Positions 51,808 through 60,591 of a stretch of DNA of 64,000 nt are shown here, piece by piece. Below the pieces are notes generated by a model. It was given only the letters and a program-made list of their open reading frames with translations. It had not been told where the DNA came from and ran no database searches. The translations under genes were made by a program, and so were the position numbers. The first letter of the stretch is position 1, and every line of letters begins with the position of its first letter. This stretch comes from Vreelandella nanhaiensis (GTDB lineage Bacteria > Pseudomonadota > Gammaproteobacteria > Pseudomonadales > Halomonadaceae): the NCBI RefSeq assembly GCF_003990185.1, contig NZ_RZHF01000006.1, positions 245,144 to 309,143 of the forward strand, in the 5' to 3' direction.

Positions 51808-52821
51808 ATGATGTTGAGATTGACCACGGCGATTGCCGCCAGCCTGTTATTGAGTAAAACGGCCTACGCCGCCACTGACTACCCCTTAACGCTTGAAAGT
51901 TGCGGCCATGACATCAACCTGGAGCAGCCTCCTGAACGGGTAGTAAGCATCGGCCAGGCCCCCACCGAGATCCTTTACATGTTGGGCCTTGCCGATAAGG
52001 TGGCTGGCACCGCTCTCTGGATCAACCCGGTGCTTGAAGAGTTTGAAGCGGTGGATGCAAACATCGAGCGCCTTTCAGACAACGCTCCAAGCTATGAGAG
52101 CGTGGTAGCCAAAAAACCTGACTTGGTGGTTTCAGCGTACGAATGGATGATTGGACCGACAGGCGTGGTGGGCACCCCGGCGATGTTTGCCGATGTTGGC
52201 ATCCCCAGCTGGACTCTACCTACGGAGTGCATGGGTAAAAGCAACCAGCACAGCATGGACGGCGCTCGTACGGCGCTGTTCGATACCGAGCTTATTTACG
52301 ACAGTATTGCCACACTCGCTGACATCTTTGATGTTACGGAGCGCGGCGACCAGCTGATTGCGAACCTCAAGGCGCGGGAAGCCGCTGCCGTCGCGAAAGC
52401 CGAGTCCCTGGGTTTACCTGATGATATTACCGGCGTCTTCTGGTATTCCTCCGCCGACCTGGCTATTGACCCTTATGTGGCAGGAGTGAATAGCGTGCCC
52501 GACTGGCTGATGAGCCGGTTGGGGATCACCAACGTCGTGACCGCAGAAGAAGAGTGGCCGACCGTTGGCTGGGAAACGATTGCCAGGAGTAACCCGACCT
52601 TTATTGCCGCCGCGCAAATGAATCGACGACGCTTTCCAGCTGATGATATAGCGGCCAAGCGCGAGTTCCTGATATCCGACGCCGTTACCCGCGAGACTGA
52701 GGCCGTACAGCAGGACCGCATTATCGAAATTGATGCGCACGCACTGGATCCCTCGGTTCGAGCGATTTTTGCGCTAGAAGAGCTCGCCAGCCAGTTAGCG
52801 GAATTCGACCTATCACCGTAA
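51808..52821 (+). CDS. Periplasmic binding protein of a cobalamin/metallophore-type ABC importer (BtuF-like)
   Basis: A 337-residue secreted protein of the helical-backbone metal/B12 receptor family (periplasmic binding protein type III). Signal peptide ~1-22 (LRLTTAIAASLLLSKTAYA), then CGHDINLEQPPERVVSIGQAPTEILYMLGLADKVAG, typical of FepB/BtuF-like receptors. ATG at 51808 or 51811; both fit GGAG at 51799. The riboswitch makes cobalamin or a related corrinoid the likely ligand. No BtuC or BtuD gene lies nearby, so it must work with a transporter encoded elsewhere. Confidence 0.82.
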   Translation: MMLRLTTAIAASLLLSKTAYAATDYPLTLESCGHDINLEQPPERVVSIGQAPTEILYMLGLADKVAGTALWINPVLEEFEAVDANIERLSDNAPSYESVVAKKPDLVVSAYEWMIGPTGVVGTPAMFADVGIPSWTLPTECMGKSNQHSMDGARTALFDTELIYDSIATLADIFDVTERGDQLIANLKAREAAAVAKAESLGLPDDITGVFWYSSADLAIDPYVAGVNSVPDWLMSRLGITNVVTAEEEWPTVGWETIARSNPTFIAAAQMNRRRFPADDIAAKREFLISDAVTRETEAVQQDRIIEIDAHALDPSVRAIFALEELASQLAEFDLSP

Positions 52822-52893
52822 GGCATTGCGCCACCGCATAGAGCGTGCCCTTTCGGGTACGCACCTCATTTTATGGTTTATGGATTTACTCAA

Positions 52894-53325
52894 ATGAAGA
52901 TGATTTTACGACTTGTCGTTCTATTGGGTTTGCTGCCAATGACCGCCCTGGCCGAAACACATACCGTCGAGATGCTAAACCGCAACGATAGCGGGCCAAT
53001 GCCCTTCGCGCCTGACTATCTCGTTGTTCAGCCTGGCGACACGGTGAAATTTCTGGCCACTGCGCCCGGGCATAATGCGGCCACGATTGACGGCATGATC
53101 CCTGAAGGCGGCGACGCGTTTGTGGGCAATATTAACGAAGAGATTGAAGTAACACTGGATGCCGAGGGCGTTTGGGGCATCAAGTGTTCGCCGCACTACA
53201 CCATGGGCATGGTAATGCTGATTCAAGTCGGCGATACGCCCGCCACGCAAGCTGACCTACCTGAATCGTTGCCGCCCGCCGCCCAAACACGCTTTCTGGA
53301 AATACTCAAGCGGCGTAACGGCTGA
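52894..53325 (+). CDS. Pseudoazurin (type 1 blue copper protein)
   Basis: A 143-residue periplasmic cupredoxin. Signal peptide 1-20 (...MTALA before ETHTVEM). Copper ligands are His60 (GHNA), Cys98, His101 and Met106 (GIKCSPHYTMGM); after removing the signal peptide these are positions 40, 78, 81 and 86, exactly those of pseudoazurin. It carries electrons to periplasmic reductases such as nitrite or N2O reductase or to oxidases. No denitrification gene is in the window. It follows the binding-protein gene by 72 bases and may share its transcript. Confidence 0.9.
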   Translation: MKMILRLVVLLGLLPMTALAETHTVEMLNRNDSGPMPFAPDYLVVQPGDTVKFLATAPGHNAATIDGMIPEGGDAFVGNINEEIEVTLDAEGVWGIKCSPHYTMGMVMLIQVGDTPATQADLPESLPPAAQTRFLEILKRRNG

Positions 53326-53374
53326 CTTGTAAAGAGCGCCTGATAAAGCGAGGCGGCTTTCTCTGTGTGGTGCC

Positions 53375-54184
53375 TTAATCGCGCAGCCAGGTGTTGATTT
53401 CTTGAGCGACGAGCTCTGGGTGCGTCATATGAAGGCAGTGCCCTTCGCTTGCAAGCAGTCGCAGCGTGCTGCCCGGCATATGGGCATGCATGTAATGGCC
53501 GACATCAGGGCTGGCCAGGGAGTCTTGCTGGCTTTGCAGTAGCAACGCCTCATGCTTGGCTTGCGGCAATAGATGACGATAATCCGAGAAGAAGGTCGCT
53601 TTAGCGAATGCCTTGGCGACCACCGGGTCAGTCGAGCAGAAGCTGTCCGATAGCTCGCTCGTCAGCAACTCAGAATTCTCAAGCCCCATTACCAGCGGCG
53701 CCAAATAGTTAGCCCAGCCAATATAATTGCGATCCATTAAACCCAGAAGCTCTTCAATATCAGCGCACTCGAACCCGCCATAATAGTCTGGCGGCATATT
53801 TAAAAAGCAGGGCGAGGGGCAAATCATCACCTGACTTGCAAAAAGCTCAGGGTGGGCAATGGAGGCCAGCAGGCCTATCGTGCCGCTCACAGAATGACCT
53901 ATAAGATGCACCTGCGTTAAATTTAGAGCTTGGCAGATCTCCGTTACATCCTTGGCATAGCCTTCCAAGGCACGGTAACGCGATTCGCTAAACGCCGATA
54001 TCTGCGACTGACCAGACCCCACATAATCAAAAAGCACCAGCGTGTAGCGCTCTTTCAGGTGAGGGATCAGGTGCCGCCACATTTGCTGATCACAGCCGAA
54101 ACCATGAGCAAGCATCAGTGTTTTTTCGCCAGATCCGACGATAGTCACATTATTACGCGCCACGACCTGTTCTTTAGTTAACAC
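53375..54184 (-). CDS. rsbQ: RsbQ-type alpha/beta hydrolase (KAI2/D14-like signalling hydrolase)
   Basis: A 269-residue alpha/beta hydrolase. Ser98 (IGHSVSGTIG), Asp221 (SQQDSLASPDVG) and His249 (SEGHCLHMTHP) lie two positions after the Ser96-Asp219-His247 triad of Bacillus RsbQ, which has the same total length. RsbQ hydrolyses an unknown small hydrophobic compound and activates the PAS domain of RsbP; plant KAI2/D14 receptors are relatives. GTG start at 54184 has GGGAG upstream. The gene follows the PAS-GGDEF-EAL gene by 23 bases on the same strand, so it is its presumed partner. Confidence 0.88.
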   Translation of the reverse strand: MLTKEQVVARNNVTIVGSGEKTLMLAHGFGCDQQMWRHLIPHLKERYTLVLFDYVGSGQSQISAFSESRYRALEGYAKDVTEICQALNLTQVHLIGHSVSGTIGLLASIAHPELFASQVMICPSPCFLNMPPDYYGGFECADIEELLGLMDRNYIGWANYLAPLVMGLENSELLTSELSDSFCSTDPVVAKAFAKATFFSDYRHLLPQAKHEALLLQSQQDSLASPDVGHYMHAHMPGSTLRLLASEGHCLHMTHPELVAQEINTWLRD

Positions 54185-54207
54185 GCAGTTTTACTCCCTT
54201 TCCCTTT

Positions 54208-55947
54208 TTAAACGAATGAGTTTTTATATTTCTCCTGACACGCTTGCTGATACCACTCATCGATCCATGTTGGAAAGGCGCGAGCGGGCATCGGCTTTGC
54301 TATGTAGATCCCCTGGCCACACTCACAGCCAAGTTCAACCAGCCGTTGGCTATGCTGTAATGTCTCAACCCCCTCCGCGACCAAGCCATATCCAAACGCA
54401 TGGGCAAAGCCGATAACGCCCTTCAGAATGGCCAAATCATTGTTACTGGTCAGCATGTTCTTGACAAAACTACGGTCAATTTTAAGTGTATCTACCGGCA
54501 AATCCCTGAGGTGGCTCAAAGAGGAGTAACCGGTTCCAAAGTCGTCCAGTGAGATGCGAATACCCATTAGCCGACAGGCATTGAGCACTGAAGACACATG
54601 ACTTACATCCTCAATAGTACTGGTTTCAAGCACTTCAATCTCAAATAGCTGTTTAGGCAGGTTGGGGAAGTCAGAAAGGATGGCGCTTAAATCGCGCAGA
54701 AATTGCGGGTGCTGCAAGTGGTAGCCATCAATGTTGACGCTGACCTGTAGCTTCAGACCCTTCTGTAACCATATTTGTTGTTGGCAGAGAGCTGTCGTGA
54801 TTACCCACCGTCCCAGCGCCAATCCGGTGGGCGTATTACTGAGTACAGGCAGGAAAGTGGCAGGCCCTTTTAGCCCTTCTACCGGATGGTTCCAACGTAT
54901 TAAGGCCTCAACGCCAAACACCTTACCCGTACGCATATTGATCTTGGGTTGGTAGTAAAGCTCAAACTGGCCGAATTCCATCGCGGCTCTAATCGCTAAC
55001 AGCTCTGAATGCTTTTCCTTCTGGACAACTTCATTATCTGTATTAAATAGGCAAACCTGGTTCTTTCCGGCAAGTTTTGCTTGATACATGGCCTGGTCGG
55101 CCTGGCGAATAAGCTGGCCTGGCTCTACGTCTTTCGCCTGGGGGTAAAGGGTAACGCCGATACTGGCAGAGAGATTTAACGGGAGAGTATCCACTTTAAA
55201 AGGTTCGGCAAGTTTACTGACCAGCCGAGTCAGCGACTCTTCTACCAAGCTTGCGCTGAAACAATCTTTTAAAAAAATTACGAACTCATCGCCTCCGAAA
55301 CGAGCAACCATATCATCACTTTTAAGATTACCGGTCAGCCGCTCGGCCATTAACTGAAGCGTCTTATCGCCGACATGATGCCCATGGCGGTCATTAATCT
55401 CTTTGAACCCATCAAGATCAACAAACGCCACAGCAAACGCCATACCGTTACGCTTTCGGCTCAGCATTTCCTGGTCAAGATATTTGGTTAAGGCAGCCCG
55501 ATTAGGTAAGCCCGTCAATGGATCTGTATCTTTCAAAGTACGCAGTAAGGAAACCTTCTGTTCAAGTAGACTTTTAGTTTCCGTTAATTTCTCAAATAAT
55601 TGGTTAGACCGGCTAACGCTACTGATACTCCAAAAAATACGATCATAGACGCTATCGTGACGTGCACTAACCACGATAGGCATCAACTTTTCTGCTGATG
55701 TTACCAGCGTGAGGCGAATTTCGTCACAGCATCCCTCCCTTGCAATCAGGGGCACAATATATGCTTCATATATAATCTGTGACGCTTTGCTCAATAAGGA
55801 AAATAGATCGGCATCTACCAGCTCATGGGGTGAGTAGCCGAAATACTCCTCAATATAGCGATTGCTATACACAATATGTCGTTTATTGTCGGTAACCATG
55901 CATCCTACTGGGAAATCATCGAGTGAAAACAGAGTAGGAGTGGACAT
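54208..55947 (-). CDS. PAS-GGDEF-EAL cyclic-di-GMP signalling protein
   Basis: A 579-residue cytosolic protein. PAS ~5-115, coiled linker ~112-138, GGDEF ~139-300, EAL ~315-570. The diguanylate cyclase site is an intact GGDEF at 218-222, but the upstream RxxD inhibitory site is absent. The EAL part keeps Glu347, VNIDG, EVLETS, LDDFGTGYSSL, LKIDRSF, AEGVET and GQGIYIAKP, so phosphodiesterase activity is expected. The PAS sequence FSLLSKASQIIYEAYIVPLI resembles the RsbP type. With the RsbQ gene directly downstream it likely forms a chemical-sensing pair that sets c-di-GMP level. Confidence 0.92.
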   Translation of the reverse strand: MSTPTLFSLDDFPVGCMVTDNKRHIVYSNRYIEEYFGYSPHELVDADLFSLLSKASQIIYEAYIVPLIAREGCCDEIRLTLVTSAEKLMPIVVSARHDSVYDRIFWSISSVSRSNQLFEKLTETKSLLEQKVSLLRTLKDTDPLTGLPNRAALTKYLDQEMLSRKRNGMAFAVAFVDLDGFKEINDRHGHHVGDKTLQLMAERLTGNLKSDDMVARFGGDEFVIFLKDCFSASLVEESLTRLVSKLAEPFKVDTLPLNLSASIGVTLYPQAKDVEPGQLIRQADQAMYQAKLAGKNQVCLFNTDNEVVQKEKHSELLAIRAAMEFGQFELYYQPKINMRTGKVFGVEALIRWNHPVEGLKGPATFLPVLSNTPTGLALGRWVITTALCQQQIWLQKGLKLQVSVNIDGYHLQHPQFLRDLSAILSDFPNLPKQLFEIEVLETSTIEDVSHVSSVLNACRLMGIRISLDDFGTGYSSLSHLRDLPVDTLKIDRSFVKNMLTSNNDLAILKGVIGFAHAFGYGLVAEGVETLQHSQRLVELGCECGQGIYIAKPMPARAFPTWIDEWYQQACQEKYKNSFV

Positions 55948-56387
55948 GACGTACCTTGGATGATGATAAATGACTTCTGCGTAATCGACCTTTACTTTTC
56001 GTATAGTCTCTTATAATGATCAAATTTGATGTTGATATAATGTAACAAATTAATACAGATAATAACAAAAGTGCTGGCGCTAAGCACGTGTTGGTAAGAA
56101 ATGATCGCCAACTTAAACATCAAGGAGCAGTAGGCCGCTTGAACCAGTGCCCTCTTTAGTGAATTACCGACCTTTGCAGAGAAAAGCGCTTGCCAGTATA
56201 TAAGCCTACTGCTCCAGCGTTAGGAGCTGGTTAGGGTGGTAGCTAAGGATTAATTTGTGTCCGATAGGTGGCCCTCGCCTCTCTATCATGGTCATTAACA
56301 ACCGCAAAACCGTAAATAATAAATACTCTGAAGCTAAATCATTAAGAAAAAATGAAACACGCTGAAACCAACGCCGCTGAGCCGTCC
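55948..56387. other. Intergenic region with A+T-rich promoter DNA and a long-range inverted repeat
   Basis: 440 bases between the PAS-GGDEF-EAL gene and the patatin gene, both transcribed leftwards. Strongly A+T-rich at 56000-56070 and 56300-56360. The only structure I see is the 12-base inverted repeat at 56124-56215, listed separately. No open frame of note. Confidence 0.5.
56124..56215. repeat. 92-base element bounded by a perfect 12-base inverted repeat
   Basis: GGAGCAGTAGGC at 56124-56135 and its exact complement GCCTACTGCTCC at 56204-56215, enclosing 68 bases with GC content above the flanks. Could be a small structured RNA, a miniature element with terminal repeats, or chance. No flanking target duplication is obvious. 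Confidence 0.45.
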
Positions 56388-57497
56388 CTATACCAGTGCT
56401 CTAGGCTCACTTCCATTAAACCCATGCACGGTAAACTCACCAGGGGCGGCGCGTCGGGTGCCTAGCGCCTCCAAGGCATGGCTCATATCCAAGCGACCTG
56501 CCTCCCATCGTTCGGTTAGCGAGGGGCGTGAAAAATCAAAGGCTCTCATTTCAGTATCGTGGGGCACGCCCGCATGGCTGAGCATAAGTAGCGTGGTGGC
56601 CCTGTCGGTGTGCGCCCCTTCTGCAAGGGCTGACGCCAAGGTAGGGTCTTTGCGCTGCTGTTCGGGGATCTGGTTGGCCAGTAGCTGCAACTGGCGACGC
56701 AACTCATGACGTTGGCGCAGGTTACGCAGCGCCCGCCAGCTCTGGGTCGAAAGAAGCAGCTCCAACTGCCGGTCCATCGCCTGTCCTACTGTCTTGAAGT
56801 CAGGCCCGCCGTGGCGGAATAAGTCCAGAGCAATACACAGCCGATCTTCTGTGCCAGCTTCATCCAAAGCAGCTTCCAAGGGGAGGTTTGAGGTCATCCC
56901 CCCATCCACCACTAGCTGGCCATCAATCTGCGTTGGCGGGAAAAAGGGAATAAACCCACAACTCGCCAGCAGGTGGTCTGCGTTGATGGGCGATTTGGCA
57001 GTATCGAAACGTATTTCCTCCCCGCTATTGGCATCCACCGCGACGATGACCAGTCTGATCTCACTATTATTCAGCCGATCCCAATCAACCAGCCGCTCCA
57101 AGCTTTCACGCAAGAAAGCGAGATCGTAGAGGCCGGTATCGGTAGGCATTGCCGGGAGCATGGATAAAACGCCTGGAAAACGGGCGTGATAGACAGCAGG
57201 ACTGCCAAGAAGCAGGCTTTGTAGAGCGCGCCTGCGTTTACTGTCCCATGTGGTTGTCCAGGCAGGCCTAAAAGCCCAAGCCCCATCCTGTACGGCGGTA
57301 TTCCAAAAGCGCTGCAGAGCATCAATACGCTTTTCTGGAGGATTGCCAGCGATCAGAGCCGCATTGACCGCGCCAACGGAGACGGCGAAAATTTGGTCAG
57401 GATGAAAGCCCTGCTCGTGCAGCGTTTCATACGCACCGCCCTGATAGGCACCCAGTGCGTTCCCGCCGGACAGAATGAGTATGCTTTGCTCAGCCAT
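56388..57497 (-). CDS. Patatin-like phospholipase
   Basis: A 369-residue patatin-family lipid acyl hydrolase. Oxyanion loop SGGNALGAYQGGAY (~10-23), nucleophile region FAVSVGAVNAAL (~38-49) and the catalytic DGG in VVDGGMTSNLPLEAALDEAG (~196). The Ser-Asp dyad is therefore present, but the usual GxSxG reads AVSVG, with Ala in place of the first Gly, and the oxyanion GGxR/KG motif has Ala instead of the basic residue. A C-terminal ~120-residue extension (DUF3734-like helical region) follows. GGAG precedes the ATG at 57497. Confidence 0.88.
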   Translation of the reverse strand: MAEQSILILSGGNALGAYQGGAYETLHEQGFHPDQIFAVSVGAVNAALIAGNPPEKRIDALQRFWNTAVQDGAWAFRPAWTTTWDSKRRRALQSLLLGSPAVYHARFPGVLSMLPAMPTDTGLYDLAFLRESLERLVDWDRLNNSEIRLVIVAVDANSGEEIRFDTAKSPINADHLLASCGFIPFFPPTQIDGQLVVDGGMTSNLPLEAALDEAGTEDRLCIALDLFRHGGPDFKTVGQAMDRQLELLLSTQSWRALRNLRQRHELRRQLQLLANQIPEQQRKDPTLASALAEGAHTDRATTLLMLSHAGVPHDTEMRAFDFSRPSLTERWEAGRLDMSHALEALGTRRAAPGEFTVHGFNGSEPRALV

Positions 57498-58475
57498 TGG
57501 ATCTCCAAATCTGATCAGCCATATTCACGATAGGCGCGGGCATTAGCCGACAAACAGGCTTGTTGCCCGCTGAATAGCTGAATATAAGCGGCCCATCGTA
57601 GTGACCAAAAAAGCCGCATTACTTCGTATTCAGTGTGGTTAACGTTAGTCTATCGGGGAGGATTTTCCACAGCGCCATGAACCGGAACTTCCAATTACGG
57701 GCTCTTGATTATCGAAAGACCAACCCTTATTGCAGGCGAGCAGGGCCATCACGATACGCAGCCCGCCACTAGCTCAGTTGCCAAGCGTTACCCTGCGGCG
57801 ATGCGCCATCACGATATTTCGGATAATACTCAGCCCAAGGTCGTACTCGATAGCGCTGGAGGGTGTTGATGCTTCGCCCTATACGTAAGGCTGCATGATG
57901 ATAGCTGAGTGCTGGTCAGGGATACCGGGGTCGTCACCTTGGATCTCCATTTAGACCTAACGTCCTATCAGTCACAGTGCCAACTGAGCGTTACCTACAT
58001 TGTGTAGGGTATTGACGATCAAGTTGTGCAACACCCGCCAAATACTGGCGGCGGGGACGGAAATAATCGCGACTGAGGACTCTGTTCAGAGGTATAACTA
58101 AGCCGCTTGAGTTAAGGCAGTAAGTTTTCTTTAATCTGGCGACTGGACTATAGGGACGAGCAGAAGAACAAACCGAGGGGCCTTCTGAACGGCAAAGCAA
58201 GGACGGGGATGGAGTGTGATGGCGAAGAGACGGTATTTTCTGCGTTTTGTTTAATTCAAGGGTTGACATCTAAGAAAGCTTAAACTCCTATTTACTCAGG
58301 GAACACTCTCTTGTATTAGCCGTGGTTGGTGCATTTCGATCATGAAGCCGCATCAGGCAGGCCGGAATTCTCTCTGGCTTACTTATCTGTACCTGTCGAC
58401 TAATTGATCAAGGCGGTGGGGGCGTGACCAAACAGAAAATATAACTTTTTAAAATATATAACGTAGGGAATGATA
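57498..58475. other. Long intergenic region, no intact gene
   Basis: Nearly 1 kb without a convincing gene. Base composition in 57650-58270 is like coding DNA and short open frames exist on the minus strand, but none matches a family I know, so this may be a decayed gene. A 12-base direct repeat GCCATCACGATA occurs twice around 57750-57820. The last ~80 bases are A+T-rich and end in the TAGGGA ribosome site of the next gene. Confidence 0.45.
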
Positions 58476-60071
58476 ATGGTCTCTGATATCGCTGCGCTGG
58501 ATGCGCTCTACCCATTACCGCCTGCAGAGCTGTCTCGCCAATGGGTAATGTCAAAGCAGGCTGATATATTGCCTCCGGAATGGACACACTTAAGTAAGAA
58601 TGGATGGCATATTGCAATACACCCTGACGCTAATGTGTGTCATCTTCAATCCGAATCAGGTGATAATATCGGATGGGTTATCGAACCGCTCGCTTATTTG
58701 GATAGTCGCGTTAATGTTGCCCCTCGAAACACGACGATTACCCTCCCCGTTGGTAGCGAATTTACAGAAGCTGAAATAGATCGCGCACTTTATGGCCGTG
58801 ATGGTGATGGGTTGACTAATGGCAATGGGTTCGTAGGAAGTTGGACAGCCATACTGTTTTCGAAGGAACATATTCAGCGGATATATCTTGGGGTCGTCCA
58901 TTCTATTGTCTATTCAGTAGAAAAGCAGGCTATCGCCACAAGTCACAATCTCATTCCAGGCCTGCAACGTGATACCGAACTCAGCAGGGCTTTTGACCCT
59001 ATGGCGACTGCGTCTTACTACACATTCGGCCTGACCGCTTTTATTGGCTTGAAAAGATTACTCCCCAACCATTACTTGGATTTGCCTACCCTCCAAGAAA
59101 ACCGGCACTGGCCAAAGACAGGCTTTAACAACCGTATTTCGGGAAGTAACGCGGCCGAAGTTATTGTTGAACACGCTCGGAAGGTCGTGGACGTGCTCGT
59201 TCAACAATATCCTAAGATTAGCCTGCCACTATCGGCGGGACGAGATTCACGTGCAGTGCTGGCCTGTCTGCGGCCCTTCGTAAACGATGAGCGAATCTCA
59301 TTGATGCCGTTTACCTCATCACGGCCGAATATTGGCTCTGAAACAGATGTCCAAATAGCCGTACAGCTGGCACGTATTGCTCATCTTCCTCAGCACAAGG
59401 TACTTGAAGTTGTGCCGCGGCCGACGGATGTGGCAGATTTCCAACGTTCGTTTGTGAAGATTGGTGAGGCCAAGTGCACTCCTAACTTAGGCGCTCCAGC
59501 AAGGGAAAAAGTGCGCCCTCCGGTGGAGGTGATAGACTTCCCAGGCATGGCTGGAGAGACGGCACGGGCTTTTTATTGGGGCAAGAAAAAACCATCACCC
59601 GCCAGCCTGGAACCCGCAGCGCTTGCACGTTGTACTCATTCGCCTACAACCGACCACGTTCTAAGAGCTGCGGCCGAATGGCTTGAGCGTATACCAGCCT
59701 CCGTGCGGAACAATCCGGCAGACGTTCTAGACCTCGCCTACATCGAGCAGAGAATGGGCTGTTGGGAAGCGCCGGTACGCTATCTTTTCCCTGGGCCTGG
59801 ACGCTCTAACCTAAGTCTTATGGCTACAGCATTAAGTGTTGAAACAATGCTGCGCCTTCCTGAAGATTACCGCGCTGCAGGCCATTTGCAACGGGATATG
59901 GTGGCCTACGGATGGCCTGAGCTGCTTGAGCTTCCCTTCAACCAGTCTATGGGGTTGCTTCGTGTCCGTCACTCGAGTCAAAAGCTGCGAAGGATGCCGA
60001 GAAAGCTGGCTGGTGCAGTATTCAGGCGACTGTTCCCAGCTAGAAGAGTTACCAAACCCAAAGGATCCTAA
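58476..60071 (+). CDS. Asparagine synthetase-like ATP-pyrophosphatase domain protein
   Basis: A 531-residue protein. The C-terminal half (~245-500) resembles the synthetase domain of the asparagine synthase family: the PP-loop is LPLSAGRDSRAVLACL, where SAGRDS replaces the usual SGGxDS, and DFPGMAGETARAFYWG is the matching downstream block. The N-terminal half lacks the Cys2 nucleophile of a glutaminase domain, so it is not a glutamine-dependent enzyme. Such proteins form amides in polysaccharides, beta-lactams or peptides. No biosynthetic neighbours are seen. Start 58476 rather than 58470 because TAGGGA touches the first ATG. Confidence 0.7.
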   Translation: MVSDIAALDALYPLPPAELSRQWVMSKQADILPPEWTHLSKNGWHIAIHPDANVCHLQSESGDNIGWVIEPLAYLDSRVNVAPRNTTITLPVGSEFTEAEIDRALYGRDGDGLTNGNGFVGSWTAILFSKEHIQRIYLGVVHSIVYSVEKQAIATSHNLIPGLQRDTELSRAFDPMATASYYTFGLTAFIGLKRLLPNHYLDLPTLQENRHWPKTGFNNRISGSNAAEVIVEHARKVVDVLVQQYPKISLPLSAGRDSRAVLACLRPFVNDERISLMPFTSSRPNIGSETDVQIAVQLARIAHLPQHKVLEVVPRPTDVADFQRSFVKIGEAKCTPNLGAPAREKVRPPVEVIDFPGMAGETARAFYWGKKKPSPASLEPAALARCTHSPTTDHVLRAAAEWLERIPASVRNNPADVLDLAYIEQRMGCWEAPVRYLFPGPGRSNLSLMATALSVETMLRLPEDYRAAGHLQRDMVAYGWPELLELPFNQSMGLLRVRHSSQKLRRMPRKLAGAVFRRLFPARRVTKPKGS

Positions 60072-60181
60072 GACAGTTAAGATCAGATAGTCCATTTGCA
60101 CGGTTCGTGGGCGTGGCTCAGCGCCTAGCCGATAACGATATTCTAACTGCCGATGAAGACCAGGAATTGCGCCTCTTATGA

Positions 60182-60217
60182 AGCCAGGTGATTTGGAGAG
60201 ACTAGAGTCACCTGGCT
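60182..60217 (+). terminator. Terminator-like hairpin after the asparagine synthetase-like gene
   Basis: Perfect ten-base arms AGCCAGGTGA (60182-60191) and TCACCTGGCT (60208-60217) around a 16-base loop, then TTATAT. Between the gene end and the stem an out-of-frame open stretch (60072-60180) reads coherently (PFARFVGVAQRLADNDILTA) and could be a gene remnant. From 60218 to 60520 I see nothing else. Confidence 0.6.
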
Positions 60218-60523
60218 TTATATCAACTGAGCCCACCGCCCTGGCTCAGACAGCTATAAGTAGCGTAATACTGAACTATTGCAACGTTTCTAAAGAGATA
60301 ATTAGTCAGCCAGTTATAACACGTTTCTCTACTGCCGCATTTAATAGAGATACTCTGTTGCAACTTTCTGTTCAGGATAAATATCAGCAAATAATTTTAA
60401 AAGAATAACTTATATATACAACTTCCAAAGCATAGCCCTGAAAGGCAAATGGCCTCTGGCTTGCTTGAGTATCGGCAGGATTAAGCTGGACGCATGAGGT
60501 AAAATGAAAGCATAAAAATGCAA

Positions 60524-60546
60524 AAACCCCGCACTGGGCGGGGTTT
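60524..60546 (-). terminator. cspA-type gene terminator
   Basis: Stem AAACCCCGC / GCGGGGTTT (60524-60532, 60538-60546) with a five-base loop. On the minus strand it runs into TTTTT, 45 bases beyond the cold-shock gene. Confidence 0.9.
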
Positions 60547-60591
60547 CTAAGCTTACCGTTCTAGACGGTAGCCAATATTAAGGTATAAAGC

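Noticed and set aside
54216..54416. Plus-strand frame opposite the end of the PAS-GGDEF-EAL gene
   Set aside because: Antisense to the conserved end of the EAL domain.
57740..57820. Twelve-base direct repeat GCCATCACGATA as a possible CRISPR or iteron
   Set aside because: Only two copies, with irregular surroundings; no array structure.
57991..58269. 92-codon minus-strand frame in the gene-poor stretch
   Set aside because: Low-complexity Ser/Arg-rich translation, no ribosome site, no recognisable family.
60178..60408. 76-codon plus-strand frame after the asparagine synthetase-like gene
   Set aside because: Its first codons run through the terminator-like hairpin and the peptide resembles no known protein.
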